A stretch of 64,000 nucleotides of DNA, from assembly GCA_018340375.1 (NCBI GenBank), contig JAFFJZ010000001.1:63170001-63234000 (forward strand), written 5' to 3'. Origin of the DNA: Gonatopus flavifemur. Lineage: Eukaryota > Arthropoda > Insecta > Hymenoptera > Dryinidae. Shown piece after piece: positions 11,152 to 24,271 of this stretch (its first letter is position 1; each line of letters starts with the position of its first letter). The notes below the pieces were generated by a model. That model had not been told where the DNA came from. It did no database searches and saw only the letters and a list, made by a program, of their open reading frames with translations. The translations under genes and the position numbers were made by a program.

Positions 11152-14100
11152 AAGAGCGTGAATTTGGAATGACGTGAACACAATTTTCTTGCGTTCAATT
11201 TTGCGTTCATTGACTAAAAAATCTATTTTACGACGAGATTTTAAAAGTTAACCCTCAAACTGTACAAACTGTTACAACTTTCTGCATGAATTTTGATGTT
11301 CTTGTTGGAAGTTGTGTACAAGTAAGTTCGTGTAATGTAATGTCAAATGTGTATGAACCTGAATTCAATGTGAAAATGATTTCATAATTTTTCCTCAGTT
11401 CTCATCGAAGTCATTTTTTTTCTTCATAATTTCCCATCGAAGTTCCATTGCTTGGAACAATTATGAGATTTTATCATAACTTCTCTAGGAATTGAGACTT
11501 TTGTGAGAAATTAGAAAAAAATGATGTAATCATTTTCGTTAAGGAACCTATTTTTCCGCTCATAAAATTCAACATACGCTTGCATTTTCTCCCTTGTTAA
11601 TGAAGTGGCCCCAATATGCCACACCACAAAATGATACATACAAGAAGTGAATAGTAAAATTTCATCTTCGACTTTTGGGGAGTTCATATTTATTTAAAAT
11701 TTATGTTCACTGTTGATGATTTTTCATTCCTTATGAGTGAGATTCAGCGAACGTTTGACTGCTTCATTTCTTCGCGTGGATCTATAATAAAATGAGGGAA
11801 ACGTATGAAATTTTCTAAGAAATCCGATATTGTATAATCGTTCTGTAAGGAATACAAAAACAATAAAATCAGGAGGTTTCCACGCGTCCCTGAAGGACAA
11901 AAATTTCCTGTCTTTTGTATCGCGCTATGGCATTCGGACCGCGTGTTCTACATTCTGGACGGGTTGAAGTTAATTGCAGGTGTTAACAACGATTACGTAG
12001 AAGAACTAGGCGCAGGGCGCCTAGCCTCACACGCACACCTACATCTACGAGTCACTCGTTTGAACGTGTAGAAAAAAACGATGTACTTGAAAAAGGTATG
12101 GAATTAAAAATATCTTCCCCTTTTGTTTCCTCCTACTTTGCTTCATAATTCTTTTGCGGAGCTAGGAATCTCGCGAGTGAGCGATGATTTGAGAGTAAAG
12201 CTACACACGTGTGAGTCGGAAGAATAGATCGTTGACCTGGTATTTTGCATTAGGAGTGTTTCGCAAAGAAGTGTTTCCATTTTTCCTCTTGTCTGGATTT
12301 GCATATTAAATTTGATCGCAAGACTGGTTGGTTGCAACGGGATAGAATCATACATTTCATCTCCAGAGGGAAGTGGTTTGATTATTTAGAATTGTAATGT
12401 AGTATCAGTTCGATTTATTCAATCGTGTGTACATTTTAAACGTGTTCTGTTCGATCCAAGAATTATCAAATCATTTTGAACATGAATAATAGAATTATTC
12501 ATCTCGATGATGTGCGAGGATGAAAATATTGTACTTCGATACCGTTGTTGTTGTTTTCTCAAGGTGCACAGGAACGAAATATAATATTAATGTCAAATGA
12601 ATAAATCTTATGAAAGATCGTGTGGAAATTCAATAAATTTTCTCATGACGTTTTATCGACAGCAACGCATGTCGGATATTTATTGAACATTTAATAGTCT
12701 ATGTCAGAATATCATAAATATGAAAAAAACAAATAATGTCAATCTATAATCCATGATGTCTGTATTCAATCGGATGATATTGAAAATTTCAATATTTGAC
12801 ACACTCAATCCTTGGTATAACAAAATCCTGTCTCTCCATTCCGCGCTCTTTAAATTTGAATTCTATGGGAAATCCCCATTCACGCTAGAGAGCAGGAACT
12901 GACCTTCTTTCCACACCTTCGTATTTTCACGGTTTATTATACATCTTTCTTATCTGAACTAAAAAGATAGTGGGTATACGTAAGCTTTCGAACGTGAGGG
13001 TAAAGGGAAAAAATGAACTGAGGAGTCAATGATTATTAATTTGTTAGCCTTTCATGTACCAGCTTTGATAATCGTAGCGTAGAAAATCACAAACTACTTG
13101 CACGCACGAGCAGAACATTTTTACAAGTTTATTACCGGTACGAGGTTCTATAAATTAATGCATTAGGTCTTACGATTGCAGGTATGAATAATCCGCTTTT
13201 ACTATTCCCTAGTTGAGAATTATTTATGAAGATTTTGAAAAATGAAATTCACGAGTCGAGGAAGAAACCAACCATTTATGTTTAACCAATATCGTATTTC
13301 CATGTTGTTTCTCTTTAGCAAGCATTACATGAGAGAATACTGGGAAAATCCCTCCTCGTGATCCAAACTTGGATTTGATACCTAATCCTCTATTCGTATA
13401 TCAAGAACAATTCTAATCATTTCTAAAATTGACATCTCCTGTTTGATCCCCGGAATTCAGTGATTTTACATTCAGAATACACCGTTGTGAAGACCAGACG
13501 TATTATTTTGAACGAGAATTACGTAGGTACACAATGTTTGTAGTTGAACCGCTAAACTGTCCGCCAAATACCAATGACATCATCGTTGTACTAAAAACAC
13601 GTGCCATTTCTATGCTATTTCCATACCGTACATTTATAATTACGTGTCCCCGAAGACTGAATTCCGGAAATATCAATACGAAGTACAACGTATTCCAAAA
13701 TTCTAACAATTAATTTCAATTCCTTTTGCTTTCATAGGACTTGAATGAAAGATTTTTATCGTATCCGCGCATAGCAGAGGATACAATGACATATCACGTT
13801 ATAGAGGATACAGTGTTGAAAACTGATACTCCAATAGTACGTATATGAAATACTTTGAGGTCACTTCAGCATCTGGTTATCGTGCTGCTTGGCTAGGGCC
13901 TTCCTACCGTCGAGTCAGCTCTTCATCGTTCAAGATAGAGTCCGTCCAAGCATGGAATTAATTGTCTGTGGACTGATTAATCGAATAATTCAGAGCGATT
14001 AAATTCTATGGGAAAACCGTCTCAAGATCATGTCCAGAGGTTCACCGTGTTATTCGATGTGAAAACGGATTTCATTACGTATCTTCTTTTCTTTTGATTG

Positions 14101-17100
14101 AGAGAAGCTTGTTTTAATAAGCCTCTAGGAGAAAAGAATATAAATAGAAAGAAGAAGAAGAAGCAGAAGAAGAAGAGGAAGAGAAGAATAATGAATATTA
14201 ATTTCGTTGCGATTGTTTTGTGTTCGAAATGATCATCAAAGTCATCAACAGTTTGAAAGTAAACGTATGAGCTTTCGTCGAGGTCATAAATTTAGAAGTG
14301 ATGAATGTGTCGATGAAAGACAAGAGTAATGGTTGAACTGACGACAGATGAATTCACTGTTACATATTCATGCCTCGATTCTACTCCGGATGAAATTCTG
14401 GAGTCATATAAATTGTCATTTGTTTTCATTACTTTCAAAATTTCATTCATTCTTTCTCTTCCAATGCTGACTACGGGCAATGCATTGGGCCTATTGTAGC
14501 AGCCAAGCGTAGAGAATTTATATTGCCTCAACGTTGATTGATAACACAGATATTATCGTCTCCGTGTTGGTAACACAAAGATGAATTGGAGTGAGTTTGG
14601 GCAGTGTCGATTCAGCTTTGAACCAATATTGTAACAAGATTTTTGTATCGGCCAACGTTGCAAAAATATTAAATCCAGCCTCGTTGATTGTATGAACGAT
14701 TTTATGTTCCAATCCTCGGTGGAGCTCCTTCCCTAGACTTCCCCAAATATATTCTTCACCCTAGCGTGCATGAATTTGGGTTCATGCTGGACCGATGTAG
14801 GCCCCATGTTACATAAATGCTAGGTCAGGATTAGGTCAGCCTTGCGCCATTCAAAAATTTTTCATAGAGCTCTCCAAATGTGAAATGGTGAAATTTCAGT
14901 GCAATACAGTGCACAATTAATGCATATTATTTAATCCTTGCAGTGAAATTTTACTGATTTGGTTAGCCAGCAACACTGTTAACTGCATAACCAGTGGATA
15001 TTCACTGATATTTTACTGATTCCATTCAGTGGTCGACTTTCAACTGCGGAAATAGTAAGATTTCACTTATTTGAATTTGGAGAGAGAGAGAGAGAGTAAT
15101 TTTCCTGAGAACTATCGATTGATTTGAAGAAATCTCACTGTTGACTGGTCATCAACCTTCTGGAGCTCGGAATGACATAACTCAAGAGTTAGGGGCATAA
15201 GAATCTCCATTTTAAAGTAATAGAGTCATTAATGATCCAGACGATATCCAGAAGGAGCAATTCAAGATGTTTTCTCCCAGATCGTTGATTTGATTTATAC
15301 TGATTAAATTGCTAGGGTGACAAGAATTAAGTATTAATGATCTGCAATCTCCTCTCGTCCATCGTTAATCAATCATCATGATTCGACACTGACGCAATAT
15401 ATAATCATTTAGAAACGGAGGAGCCTCGAACTGATTGGTAACATGTACAGATCGTATCATAAGTGAGTTGAAGTGGAATGTCGTGTTTTATATCACACAT
15501 TCACCGTTATAATTCTAATAATGTTCGCGAAAGTTTTAGATACAACGTTGTTTTCTGAAATTCGATTCATCGGGTCTTTTTTACCCACGCTCGCGATATT
15601 GACTCTCGATAATCATTGGTTTACAAAGAATATAAACTTTCTTCCTTCGCATTTGAGGGTATCTTTTGTTCTTGATTTTCGATCTTCAGTATTAATTTCA
15701 TATCTTCAGCACGATTGATGTTCCTTCCTACGCAGGAGATATCCCAGTTTATAATTCACCAGAGAAATGTATTGAATTGAACCGAAATCGAAGCCGAGAT
15801 ATTTAATGAATTTCGACAATACATTGGAACATTTATCCTAATTATATTTCATATTCTTCTGAATTTCTCGTTCCGTGTGTCGTCGATCATATCTCACTTG
15901 GATTGGAAGTTTCTCAAATTATAGGTTCACATCGATTATGGGTTCGAACGTTCAGCCCATTGTGAAATGAAAGGAAACAAAAGTATTATATAATTTTCTG
16001 AGAATGTAATACGATATTCATCATCAATCGCTACTCCGAGTGACAGAATAAGGAGATTCCACGTGAATTCGAAATGTGCATTATATCGTATGTTTAGTAA
16101 ATTGAGTCACATTTCGTACCGAAAACAAGAGTGGAAACATTTTTCACTATGTAACGTGAACAACCGCGTTACGCTCAAGGGATTCTTTCCCCTGCATGCG
16201 AACAAATATTGTATACAATGCGCATAAATCTGACAGTTGTAGAATTATACATTTTATGAATTTTGCGTTTGCAAAGGAAGATATATCGATACAAAAATGG
16301 GAGAAAAATATCGAAAAAACAGCACGAACTCTTTCGGTTCCTCTCATCTATTTCGAGCAATTCCGTCACACTCTTACCGAAAAAGTTCTCTTCTTCGGGG
16401 AAGTAGCGCAATTCTATAAATATACGTTTACAGGGGTATCACGAACGTATATATTGTCCGTACGTGTGAATTTATATGGATCAAGATACGTATGGAATCA
16501 CCCGTTGGGGAAGCGAGGACGGCCCATTTCAAGAAAGAACTTCAAAAAAGAACTCAATCGGTCAATGAGTCAGTAGCGCCAGCTTTATCTCGAGACACTA
16601 TTCCGACTGATTCTCATTCTCTTTCATCTCTCTTTCTTCTCCCTGAATGGGATGAGATATCAATTTTTTATTTTCTTTTTCACACAATGTTGAATCGATA
16701 ATAATGTCATCGTAATCACACATTGTAATATTACGTTCTTTTTGCATTAGGAATTTGAAAAACTGATAAATCCACTTCATAGTTTGACGCTTATCAATGG
16801 ATTATTCACTCCGTCACTCGATAGTTCTTCGATGTCTTGATACATATCGTACATTCGTATAAATTTTTCAATTTTATTCAATGTGCCTTCGGATCAATAG
16901 AATCGCAAGATTGTTGATTAGGTTTTGCGTGTTTGTTCTTGCAAAGATGTATGTCATAAAAATAAATATATTGTTTCGTCGTTTTTATACTCGTTGATAA
17001 TTAAGTAAAGTTGGATGTAGTGATAAAATGTTCAATGTTGAGAGAGCAGTAGGAGTTTGTTTTCTCATTGATCTTGAACGTATGATAAGTTTAAAAGTAC

Positions 17101-17506
17101 TTGGTGGTTATCGGAATTACGCGTGTTGCATAAAATTCTCAGACGTATCGAAGACATTGAATCTAAGTATAACAATTCGGTAATCGCATAAAAGAATCCT
17201 TTCATTTATATTTAAAATCATTTGTTGAAACGATTGATAGTTTTATAAGTCAAAGACAGTCTGTTTGTTTTTTGAGCAGGTGATCGAATTTATCACTCAT
17301 CTGACATTTCGATCAGATTCTGGGTATGATCAGGGAAACATTTGCTTATCGTAAAGACGAAGGATTTCCATGGTACTCCGTCGGAGCAGCTGTCACTTGG
17401 AGCAACCGTCGGCCCACTGGTGCCTCGAGCCTTCCCCAGATTTTATTTTCATTTGCGTTGACATATTTTCGAAGCATTGAATTAAAAATGTATTTGGTAA
17501 AATGGA
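11152..17506. other. No supported gene in about 6.3 kb
   Basis: AT-rich, with a purine tract at 14148, an (AG)n patch near 15080 and cagtgaaatt/actgattt-type short inverted motifs at 14880-15060. Frames up to 126 codons (for example 16196-16576) show no family motif or splice context. Confidence 0.4.
14148..14190. repeat. (GAA)n-like purine tract
   Basis: Imperfect gaagaagaag run with a gca interruption. Confidence 0.8.
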
Positions 17507-17635
17507 TTCCAAATTCATTTCAGAAGTTGTCTAAATAGGGCTATTATGGGATGGTTGGACAGAGTCGGACCTTCATGTGGGCAAAGTATGCGGCCGGGCG
17601 TCAAATATGACGAATACCATTACACCTTCTCGGAA
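17507..17635 (+). repeat. Coding-like fragment A, left copy (inverted partner at 19647)
   Basis: Read on the + strand this gives FQIHFRS-LNRAIMGW-DR-GP-C... An inverted copy at 19647-19784 gives nearly the same peptide with conservative changes (L/F, D/N, V/I). The family is not recognised. It is probably a fragment of a repeated gene, such as a transposon protein. Confidence 0.45.
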
Positions 17636-18386
17636 GAGGGACGCCAGAATGATGTTCCCTTACACCAGAAAAATGTCTCCTTTAAGTTCTATGGACCATT
17701 TATAAACGTTCCCTATCTACCTCCAAGACGAACTCATGACTTCTGTTATCCTTAACACTCTGCAGTTAACCAACGGGGGTCTAAAGGGAACAAAAGGTTT
17801 TCGAAAATCTGATCTTCTGTTCGTAGGGATGGAGGGGCACGATTCGAAACCAAAACAAGGATCAAGTTCGAGAATCATAGTACATTTTTGATCATGGAAG
17901 AAACTTCATTCGGTTGATTGCAAACCACAACGAAAGGTTGAAGAAAACATGGGAAAATACGTGGGGTAACTGAGGGTTCATAATTAAAGTGAAGAATATA
18001 TTGAGAATGATTCCTTGACAATGAGGGATTGTTTGAATAGGAACTGGAATGTTCGGAAAACGATTCTCAGATGAGTTATATCATTTTCTTTGACGTCATA
18101 ATACATTCTTTGTGAAAAGGTATCTTTTATGTTTACGTAAGAATTGCTGTCAGAAACAGTTAACGTAAGATATTTGTCAGTCACATTTAGGTATTACATG
18201 GATTTGATTTCGATTCTCCAAGTAATGAGTCTTCAATTTGTTAAGTTTTACCATATTAACATGACAAGCAATGTTACTGTGATAATGATTGAAATTATAA
18301 TAGAATAGAGTGAAATTGGGAACCAAACAAAGGAGAATGACAATTCCTCTACCGTATAAAGAGATGCATGAAAGGATTTTTCAATA

Positions 18387-20140
18387 AACATTAAGTGATT
18401 GTATTCACAGTGTCAGTGTAGTCGAACATCACAAAATAGTTGTAGTAATCTATACTACAGAATTCTCTCCGTATGATTTCGATGTTCATAACATGAAATG
18501 AATCCTCAGACAGGAAGTTCACAAGAAATCGTGTTCTGTTTGCAAAATTATCAATCTAGTATGAATGTTTATAGATTCAAGAAGAATTTGTGCAGAACCT
18601 ATAGAAAAGAACACAATGCAATGCACTACCATGCCTAGGTAAAAGGCAAAAAACGTAATTTACTGCGTTTTTTCAACTTTCAACCTAAGAAATATATCGG
18701 CATCCAAAAAATAAATTGGCATCAAAATCGATGAAAGGCAGTTCAAGTAAATGTAATATCATTCAGTTGAATTGAACTTCTTAACTTGTCCATGGACAGT
18801 GACATCAATTGCAAGATTTGAATATTCAAGGAGGTTTTTGTTCAGAAACTCATTGAAAAACGGAACGAGTATTAGATTGTAGCTTTTTTTCAAAAACTGA
18901 TGATTTTCAAAATGAGTCAATTATTTGTTCAGGTTTACAGACGGATCAATGAGGATATAAACAATCGATACGATTGTTAAATTCAATTTTTTTTTCACTC
19001 TCCGATATCTTTTGTTTATTTCAGACAGATTTCTTCGAATCTTATCAATTAGTTAGCAATTAATCACAAGGATAAAAGAAACCTATGAAATCACTGTGTA
19101 CAGCTTGTAAGATTCGAGCGAATTCGAAACGAGAGAAGATGATTCGATTGTCGAAGGTCGAATTAAGAAATGTGACTGAAAAATATCATATCGTCGACCT
19201 GTTGGCCGTAGCGGGACTTTTATCCGTGCGTATTCGATTGCATTTCTTTATCATACGTCGCTCTGATTCTTGAGAAAAGAAAACATGTTTGGTCGAAGCT
19301 TGACCTCTTTATACCGGAATCGATGGTTTTATTTGTGTACAGAGTGGTGAAGCTTGAATTAAGATTAATATTGGTAGATCACGAGGTCTTCAATCATTCG
19401 CTTCTTTAACAATCTAACGTTTTTTCAGTTTCATTTTGAATGCTTCAAGCATTTACGAAGCTTGTAACGCTTTTCCGCAGCATTTCTAGACTAGGTTGAA
19501 CAACTTGGCTTGAAAATGACCGAGTACTATGGATAATTTATTGAATCCAGAGTCAGAAATTTTTACATTTTGTGGATTGTTGAAAGAACAAAGCACTTGA
19601 AGGGCAATTTTCAAGATTCTACTATTAATTCATTTAGAAACACCATTCATTTTATGTTCGATGAGGTTGAATCGTATTTGTCATATTTGTTGTTCAGCCG
19701 CATATTTCGCTCACATAAAGGACCAATCCTGTTGAACCATCCCATAATAGCCCTATTTAGAAAACTTCTGAAATTAATTTGGAATGTATGTCAATTTGTT
19801 TTTGGTTGCCGATAATATTTCTTGGCCTAAGAGTTGAGAAAAACGCAGAATATTGAGTTTCCTGCATTTTACCTAGGCGTGGTAGTGCATTGCATTGTGT
19901 TCTTTTCTATAGGTTCTGCACAAATTCTTCTTGGATCCATAAACATTCATACTAGATTGATAATTTTGCAAACAGAACACGATTTCTTGTGAACTTTCTG
20001 TCTGAGGATTCATTTCTAAAGCAGAAATTAGATGTTATGAACATCAAAAGCATACGGAGAGAATTCTGTAGTATAGATTACTACAACTATTTTGTGATGT
20101 TCGACTACACTGACACTGTGAATACAATCACTTAATGTTC
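18387..20140. mobile_element. 1.75-kb element with about 265-bp inverted terminal repeats
   Basis: The left arm 18387-18647 (AACATTAAGTGATTGTATTC...) is matched in inverse orientation by 19866-20140. The arms are highly similar, with a few small differences such as an extra tract near 20020. No target duplication is evident at the ends and no transposase is readable between the arms, so the superfamily is unknown. Confidence 0.75.
19647..19784 (-). repeat. Coding-like fragment A, right copy, inverted
   Basis: Read on the minus strand this gives FQINFRSFLNRAIMGWFNRI and continues to KYDKYDSTSS before a TGA at 19647. It matches the + strand fragment at 17507-17635 over about 130 nt. It lies inside the long-inverted-repeat element 18387-20140. 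Confidence 0.45.
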
Positions 20141-21467
20141 GTAGAGTCATATTTAATGTGCTCGAGTCAGAATGAATTTCATCAGATCTTTTTAAATGGA
20201 GAAAATGGACCTACATAGATCTCCTTGGATCTGAATAGATACAGATAGTTCTACCCATGCGGAAAAAGCGTCGAAAATTGTACAATTTTATACAATTTTG
20301 GACATATTCTCCACCTGGGTATGCCAATCCAAGCACACATCACAACTCCTTTTGTATATTTAGATCTCCGTAGATCTTAATAGATGTGTTAGGATCTAAA
20401 TTGATCTAGGTCAGTCCACAACTTTGTTCGTTTGGATGTAAGTAGATCTCCCTTGATCTAAGTAGATGTATCGTTGTTCAAATAGATCCATCATTCAGAT
20501 GTGAGAAGAACTACCGCATATGCCAGTTTTTTTATTCGGAGAGATTTAATTTGATCTCTTTACATTTAATTTATTTCTTGTCAGGGCTGATACTCCTGTT
20601 TTTCTTTGATTTTATATTCAATTTTTTCAATTTCAAATTAATTCCATCTTTCCGTACCCTCACATATCCCGATGTTTCAGAAGAATCTGAATATTCTCAC
20701 AGTGAGTGTTCGATGATGCATCAGTACATAGATCATGCAGAATTTTATAGTCTTATCAGAATATAAAGGGATACTTACATATTGCTCAACTTGAATTATT
20801 TAATTGAGTATAATGTTAGTCAAACTCCTGCAAAACGATGATATCATTCAAGTACCTCGGAGAAAGTATGACGATGGCTCATTCCATAAGGCCATGCAAA
20901 ACGTCCGTATATGGCCATGTTCGATCTACGAATCAAAGATGTTCATAAATCACTCAATGATCGAAATATGTTGCAACAAAGATTGTTAATTCGAAAACAT
21001 ATCTTTTCGTGTGAAATTATAAGAAGATTCAAAGCCAATGATCTAGGAATCCAAGTATCGAATTTTAGGAGAGGATGATTATTATTATAGCAGAGCACTG
21101 TTTGATCTTTGAAGAAATAAATATCTGTATTTCGCACGTCTTCATCGCTCCACATCTCGCATTCTGAGAAATTCGTGGCAAATTGTTGCACTAATTTAAA
21201 CAACATAATTTCAACGATACATTAAATTCTTGCATAAATATATCGAGAAAAAAAATTGAAACTTATCATCATCTTCAAAGAGATGACTGAATTCTAAAAT
21301 TAGATGTTTGCTTTGCTTTTAAATTAGGAAAAATGAAGCGATATGTGTTTATCGAATCGATGATGTAATACGATGAGTACAAGATATATCGAGATGTAAA
21401 GTAATTATAAGCATTAAATCATCATTTCATGATTCCCTTGAAAGTTCTCACACGTTTATCGAAAGTT
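20141..21467. other. No supported gene; AGATCT-type repeats at 20180-20500
   Basis: Multiple agatct/tagatct motifs resemble the arms of the 46874 element, but clear ends could not be set. The remainder is plain AT-rich sequence. Confidence 0.35.
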
Positions 21468-21683
21468 CACTGTGAAAAGTTCCTTCTGAAAATTCAGAAA
21501 ATGTGACTGTGATTGTATTTTTGCTGAATTTTGAAGAAATTGATTGAATTTTTAGAACACTCTCTGAAATTTAATTGAAATTTTCTAAAACTCAGTAAAA
21601 TTTATCTGAAAATTCAGAAAAAAGTGGCTGTGAAAAATTATAGTCACATTTTCTGAATTTTCAGAAGGAATTCTTTCACATCT
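21468..21683. mobile_element. Degenerate CACTGTGAAAAG foldback MITE
   Basis: The left arm (cactgtgaaaagttccttctgaaaattcagaa) is repeated inverted near 21640-21680. The right terminus is decayed (ttctttcacat), so the target duplication cannot be checked and the end is approximate. Confidence 0.6.
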
Positions 21684-22883
21684 CTGATAAATGGGACAAA
21701 AGAATTTTATCAACAATATGAAAGAATCCGGGGACAGATTTTTGTTCATTCAAAGCACAAACCGTTGATGACCGTCAACTTGGATAGTAATTCTCACATG
21801 AGTCAAGAATTCAATCCTAATTCGTTTATCAAACATTGCCGCGTAGGCATTGAGTAATCAGAAATTGGAGATTATGTGAATGCGCTTCATTTTTGTACAT
21901 ATTAATGAGAACGTGTTGCGCGAAACAGTGCTAATTCTAGCATACCGCTAAGCAAATACCAATGATGATGATGGTTTGAGGAAACGACTACGTAATATAA
22001 ATCTCGGTTTGCGCGAATAAAGTAAACCTTTGCTGATATTAATTTGATCGATTCATGAATAATTACTACTGGGAAGAGATTTTGGGGTATCAAAGATCCA
22101 GCAGTTTAACATGGGAAATGTAATGTTTGTTGTTATTGTATTTTTGATATTAGATCTTTCTATACTCGACGAATATTTATGATTTTCGAAAGCTGTGGCT
22201 CAAAACCCTCAAGACTCTCACTTTTCATTCATAGTTCCGTGTTTTTTTAGCATAAATTCATTTTTAACACGATTTATATTTTTAATACATTTTTTACTGG
22301 TAACATTTTTAGAATTTGTGAGGCGTCCATAACTTTTGAACAATGGTCTTGTCCTCGTACATAACAACATCCCAAGTATATTCTGAGACTGTTTATGGGA
22401 GTTTTGGAATTACCCTATTCTCATATTCATCATAATACTCACAAAATATTAATAGAATTTCGTATGTAATATTCTTACATCACATCGCGGTTTGTACGTG
22501 GATGATGAAAACTCCACGTGAAGCTCACAGTTTGTAGATTCACCACACAAATCTCTTCCACGCTCTTCTCATTTTTTACAAAAAAAATTATTCACTCCTT
22601 CTTTTGAGTCAGGAATATTATCACACATGAGGAGGTATCCGATAATAACAAAGCCAAGTGTAACGTATTCCGAAAAATGTTACTCCAGATGCAAAATCTA
22701 AATAAGCCTTTCTCGGAATAATAGGGAAAATTATTAGCTTCAATCAACTGAATTATCCTTGATGTTAATAATAAAATAAATCCTCTTTATTATAATATTT
22801 TCAAACTCATTATTGTATTTACGAGGGTGAAGAATTTAAGTACATGTAAAACTAATTTGATTCACATGAAAATCTATCTTTTG

Positions 22884-23109
22884 CGCTGAGAAAAAGTGTT
22901 TTGTTGGAACAACAACATGTTTTGGCTGTAAATTTTGTATTCAATACCAAACCTTTTCGATGCTTCAACAAGATATTTTTGTCAAAAATTCAATGAAAAA
23001 CTAAATGAGTTGGAACAAAAAAAATTTGTTTGGAGTAACTAAAAGTCTTAGTTATTCACATACCAACTAAGATATTTTGTTGTTCCAACAGAATACTTTT
23101 CTTGCTGTG
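22884..23109. mobile_element. Foldback element with GTTGGAACAAC arms, CAC-like ends
   Basis: The ends are CGCTGAGAAAAAG and CTTTTCTTGCTGTG. Arms contain ttttgttggaacaacaa inverted at the right (ttgttgttccaacag). Termini resemble the CAC family with a mutated first triplet; flanking dinucleotides do not match. Confidence 0.55.
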
Positions 23110-24036
23110 GCATTGATTTTGAAGTTACACGAGTTAGCTAAATCAAACGTACCCACAATCGAGAATAAATCAACCGGAAAGTAGATCGGTTTAAGCACGT
23201 GCCATCAAATCATCATCATCATCATCTATTATATTCATTTCATTGATTTATCTTCTCTCCCAATTGGTTCCATCGCCTCTGTCCTTTCCCCCTATTCTTG
23301 TCAGATGAATGAAATCTCAATTGATCTAAGTATTCATTTATTTATACTCCTCGAAAGATTATGTTTTCACTATTTTGCAATGAGGGAGCGGTCATACAAG
23401 AATCTGACCTAACAATGGTCGACTCTGTACACTGCAGGGATTGATTCTAAGCAGATTAATTCCCCGCGGCTCTGTAAAAAAGCACTGTATGTAAATTACA
23501 CACCCATTGTGAATAGAAAATAGTAGTTTCTTCTGTAATTTGAATGCTCTTATTGGAAAAACTCTTCGATTGCGTCAAATTCTCACCACTAAACCGTGTC
23601 AAATCTATCTCAGCTCATTCTTTATCTAAAACCAACAGGTTGGGAACAAGAAAGGGATGAGGAATTCCAAAAGTTGAATCATAAATTTTTTTTCTTTTAA
23701 TAACATTGAAAGTATACAGAGCAATTTTGTACGATGAATTGTAAACTGCTCCAGGTGTAAGGCTGATCCAGCTCTAACGAACATTGGTAGAATCTTGAGA
23801 GGAAAGTTGACTAAGACTTGGAGAAGCTTGTATTTCGAAGCCTAGGGCAAAAGTGTCTGAGAGTTGCCAACGCTGGTGCAAGTTCGGTTAAATGATTCTC
23901 CAACGTATGCTGGCACAAACTTGCGTCAATCCTGTTTCAACGAGATATGAATTCCCTACTCTTTGCTCTCACGTTTGGCTCGAGCTATTGTCCGTCGTCG
24001 GCATCGGTGGAATCGAGCAGAGCGAATTCGAACACA

Positions 24037-24271
24037 CACTGAGAAAATTGAACTGTAACCATTACCGTGCGGAAATGGTAGTTGCATGACAAAATCTCTG
24101 AGTTGATGATAGCGACTACGTTATTTGGTATCCATCTTCATGTAAATGGTAACCATTCCCATGTGCATGAACATTGCTACGATTCTCCATAGTATCCGAA
24201 ACCATAATCGCAAAGCTGTCCTCCAATTACTATTCGTACATGGTAATCATTGCATTTCACTTCTCTCAGTG
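24037..24271. mobile_element. 235-bp MITE CACTGAGAAAAT...CTCTCAGTG, TSD CA
   Basis: CA flanks both sides (24035-24036 and 24272-24273). The interior has repeated and inverted atggtaaccatt motifs. Confidence 0.75.

Noticed and set aside
16196..16576. 126-codon + strand frame with several overlapping frames
   Set aside because: Frames are open on both strands here, which points to a chance lack of stops rather than coding.
17507..20140. One large foldback linking the fragment pair and the long-arm element
   Set aside because: The two inverted pairs have different centres (about 18.6 and 19.3 kb), so they are separate events.
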